Positions 5,184-6,695 of a stretch of DNA of 6,695 bases are shown piece after piece (within the stretch, counting starts at the first letter, position 1; every line of letters starts with the position of its first letter). The stretch lies in the NCBI GenBank assembly GCA_002499865.1, contig DANL01000002.1, positions 1 through 6,695 on the forward strand. The letters run 5' to 3'. The stretch is from Euryarchaeota archaeon UBA121 (GTDB taxonomy: Archaea; Thermoplasmatota; Poseidoniia; Poseidoniales; Thalassarchaeaceae). The position numbers were made by a program, and so were the translations under genes. Below the pieces are notes generated by a model. The model searched no databases, had not been told where the DNA came from, and saw only the letters and a program-made list of their open reading frames with translations.

Positions 5184-5393
5184 CTACTCGCCCCCCTTGT
5201 TTTCTTGATTGATCTTGGTAAGTATCCTAGCAATACTCCTTCGAGTTTGCTTGTAAGATCCGGAGTTTGACGATGAGCCACCGAGTGCTTGCTGTGCCCT
5301 GAGTTGCAAAAGCTCGTCTTTCAAATCGTCCAATGTCCTCAGAAGTTGCTCTGAGCTCATCGTTTCGATATCTCGGGGACTGACGTGCGACAT
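5184..5393 (-). CDS. rpl29: Large-subunit ribosomal protein uL29
   Basis: uL29 is a small helical hairpin next to the peptide exit tunnel, where it helps dock targeting factors. The 69-residue product reads MSHVSPRDIETMSSEQLLRT, then LDDLKDELLQLRAQQALGG, and ends in YKQTRRSIARILTKINQEN. These are the two helices and the family signature (R-x-x-[KR]-[RK]-x-IA-R-[IV]-x-T). The loop between them is Ser/Gly/Asn-rich. The ATG abuts the uS3 TGA with no gap and follows AGGAGG with an 8-nt spacer. Its TAG stop is in the same frame as the following aIF1 gene and is immediately followed by the ATA proposed as the aIF1 start. Confidence 0.97.
   Translation of the reverse strand: MSHVSPRDIETMSSEQLLRTLDDLKDELLQLRAQQALGGSSSNSGSYKQTRRSIARILTKINQENKGGE
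5191..5198 (-). promoter_or_regulatory. G-rich SD of aIF1 (AAGGGGGG)
   Basis: AAGGGGGG lies 7 nt upstream of the ATA at 5183, the same spacing as the G tracts before the ATGs of uL14 and uL5. It lies within the Lys-Gly-Gly codons at the end of uL29. It supports initiation at 5183 and not at Met39, which lies more than 100 nt away. Confidence 0.65.
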
Positions 5394-6164
5394 TCACTCT
5401 TCCTCCTTGCTGGGGTCTGACTCGATCTCGGCCATTTTTTCTAGAGCGGAGTCGATTACTTCCTCTGTATCTGCGACTGGTTCGGAGGATTCGTCTACAA
5501 CTGGCTCTTCCTCTTCGGGAATAATGTATGCGACATCCTCTAGAGGAGGGAGTCCTACTTCGTGCCTATCCAGGATAGTTACTTCATGAGGTAGCTTAAT
5601 GCCGGGCCTCATTATTCTTACTGAACAACCAACAGTTCCCAGCTTCTTTACTGCTACAGACTCCCCGACATCCATGAACTGAAGAGCGGTTTCTCCACAG
5701 AATTTGATGTGCCCTTGCTGGAACTTTTCGACTCTGTGTCTCGCGCCTGTAATCTTTCCACTTAATGTGACTAAGCATCCTCTTGCGCCAGCGTCCATTA
5801 TGCTCTGTGCTGTACTATGGCCTGCTCTACGGAAGAACCAGCCTCTTTCAAGTGAGCTGGCCATCCTGCTTGCCATCACCTGGGCGTTTAGTCTTGGCTC
5901 AGTAATCTCCTCGACCTCGAGCTTTGGCTCTTGAAGCTTGAAATCATACTTCAGACGTGTTTCTAGTTCACGTATTACTTTGCCCTTTCTTCCTATTACT
6001 CGGCCTACCTGCTCTGCTTGAAGGGTGACTTTGGTGCCCTCTGGCGTCCTCTGGAAGTGTAAGCCTCCGAACCCTGCTCTTTCAGTCTCTTTGAGCAGGT
6101 ACTCTCTGACTAGTTGCCTCTCGACGTTCCTATGAATGAAGGTTCTAACTGTATTTTGAGACAT
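5394..6164 (-). CDS. rps3: Small-subunit ribosomal protein uS3 with acidic C-terminal tail
   Basis: uS3 lines the mRNA entry channel of the small subunit. In the 256-residue product, residues about 1-80 hold the type II KH domain: TFIHRNVERQLVREYL, then QVGRVIGRKGKVIRELE with the GRKG loop at 58-61. Residues about 84-205 are the uS3 C-terminal domain: NAQVMASRMASSLERGWFF, then GARGCLVTLSGKITGARHR, ending SVRIMRPGIKLPHEVTILD. Residues 216-256 form a tail with 18 Asp/Glu in 41 positions, longer and more acidic than in most archaeal uS3. The start shares one base with the uL22 stop (TGATG) and follows AAGGAG. The tail's closing KEEE codons also form the uL29 SD. Confidence 0.98.
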   Translation of the reverse strand: MSQNTVRTFIHRNVERQLVREYLLKETERAGFGGLHFQRTPEGTKVTLQAEQVGRVIGRKGKVIRELETRLKYDFKLQEPKLEVEEITEPRLNAQVMASRMASSLERGWFFRRAGHSTAQSIMDAGARGCLVTLSGKITGARHRVEKFQQGHIKFCGETALQFMDVGESVAVKKLGTVGCSVRIMRPGIKLPHEVTILDRHEVGLPPLEDVAYIIPEEEEPVVDESSEPVADTEEVIDSALEKMAEIESDPSKEEE

Positions 6165-6688
6165 CAGAAATCATCTCCTTCATCTTCGTCACCAAAATAC
6201 TCCAAAAATATCTCGAGATTTACTTGATAGTGATTCTTGGGGGTAGCGCGACCTTGTGCTCTTGGCCTCCAGTGCCTAGCTATCTGTCCCCTGTGCGCGG
6301 CTAAATGTGTAATTGTCATATCCTCAGGATCGATGGTATCGAATCTCTGTCTGGCATTCTCCATGGCGCTATTGATTAGCTTGATGAATTCCTTTGAGGC
6401 CTTGTTTGGGTACTTTCCTGGGCCCATCTTGCCCTTTCTGTGTCCAGCCATGGTATTTCCGCCCCTTCCTCTTCTAGATCTCCTGACGTAAGGTATTGCC
6501 CTCTTCTTTTCTATAACGTCCTCGAGATAGGAAATTGCGTCTGCCGCATTCATTCCGCGTAGTGCCTTGGCTATGTGGTAGCAGTGCTTGTGATGCATGT
6601 CAATATTGACTGCCCTAGCAGTGACGAGATTGGATCCCTCGAGCAGTTGGGTGTATCCGCTCTGCGAGTTACCTGTTCTCCTACTCAT
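6164..6688 (-). CDS. rpl22: Large-subunit ribosomal protein uL22
   Basis: uL22 spans the wall of the peptide exit tunnel. The 174-residue product shows HKHCYHIAKALRGMNAADAI then SYLEDVIEKKRAIPYVRRSR, a long basic hairpin (RRGRGGNTMAGHRKGKMGPG), KYPNKASKEFIKLINSAMEN, and the signature THLAAHRGQIARHWRPRAQG followed by RATPKNHYQVNLEIFLEYF. It ends in a short acidic tail (GDEDEGDDF). Length is typical for archaea (about 150 to 185). The ATG at 6688 is 4 nt downstream of a TGA at 6693-6695. That would be the expected place for the uS19 stop, but only seven bases are visible and the SD lies at or beyond the window edge. Confidence 0.97.
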   Translation of the reverse strand: MSRRTGNSQSGYTQLLEGSNLVTARAVNIDMHHKHCYHIAKALRGMNAADAISYLEDVIEKKRAIPYVRRSRRGRGGNTMAGHRKGKMGPGKYPNKASKEFIKLINSAMENARQRFDTIDPEDMTITHLAAHRGQIARHWRPRAQGRATPKNHYQVNLEIFLEYFGDEDEGDDF

Positions 6689-6695
6689 TTTTTCA

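Noticed and set aside
6693..6695. TGA as the stop codon of uS19
   Set aside because: The position fits the usual archaeal order (uS19 before uL22), but only seven bases are visible upstream of uL22, so no gene can be supported from the sequence.
1..6695. Abundant CTAG tetranucleotides, a word often depleted in prokaryotes
   Set aside because: By eye they occur at about the frequency expected from base composition. Absence of depletion in one window is not a signal without genome-wide counts.
1..6695. Internal promoters, terminators, tRNA genes, repeats or CRISPR
   Set aside because: No gap exceeds 13 nt, no T-rich terminator or BRE/TATA pair could be assigned, and no repeated units were seen; AT-rich words inside genes are explained by coding.

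Overview
The window is an uninterrupted stretch of an archaeal S10-spc ribosomal protein operon, entirely on the minus strand. Read in the direction of transcription (high to low coordinates) the order is uL22, uS3, uL29, aIF1 (SUI1), RNase P protein 1 (Rpp29), uS17, uL14, uL24, eS4, uL5, uS14, uS8, uL6, eL32 and eL19, the last being cut by the window edge. This gene order, the archaeal/eukaryotic-type proteins (eS4, eL32, eL19, aIF1, Rpp29) and the strong Shine-Dalgarno (SD) sequences point to a euryarchaeon. The SAP-type N-terminal domain plus acidic linker on eL32 and the acidic tail on uS3 would fit an uncultivated marine Thermoplasmata-like lineage (Marine Group II/III, Poseidoniia). That placement is an inference from memory and has not been tested.

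Packing is extreme. Neighbouring genes overlap by 4 nt (ATGA, four times) or 1 nt (TGATG, once), abut with no gap, or are separated by 1 to 13 nt. No promoter, terminator, RNA gene, repeat or mobile element is visible, and no gap exceeds 13 nt. Nearly every gene therefore depends on an SD written inside the 3' end of its upstream neighbour. Several of these SDs are GGGGG variants rather than GGAGG.

Fourteen of the fifteen genes have an ordinary ATG start. The exception is the gene for aIF1, the factor that controls start-codon selection. Its conserved N-terminus, including a four-cysteine zinc ribbon, is present in frame, but no ATG, GTG or TTG exists between the upstream stop codon and an internal Met 39 codons further on. 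The position where the start belongs, directly after the uL29 stop and 7 nt after a G-rich SD, is ATA. If this is not a sequencing error, it would be an archaeal counterpart of the AUU start of bacterial infC (IF3) and the poor-context AUG of eukaryotic eIF1, both of which support autoregulation. This is the main finding.

All products act in translation: large-subunit proteins uL22, uL29, uL14, uL24, uL5, uL6, eL32 and eL19; small-subunit proteins uS3, uS17, eS4, uS14 and uS8; the initiation factor aIF1; and a protein subunit of the tRNA 5'-processing enzyme RNase P.
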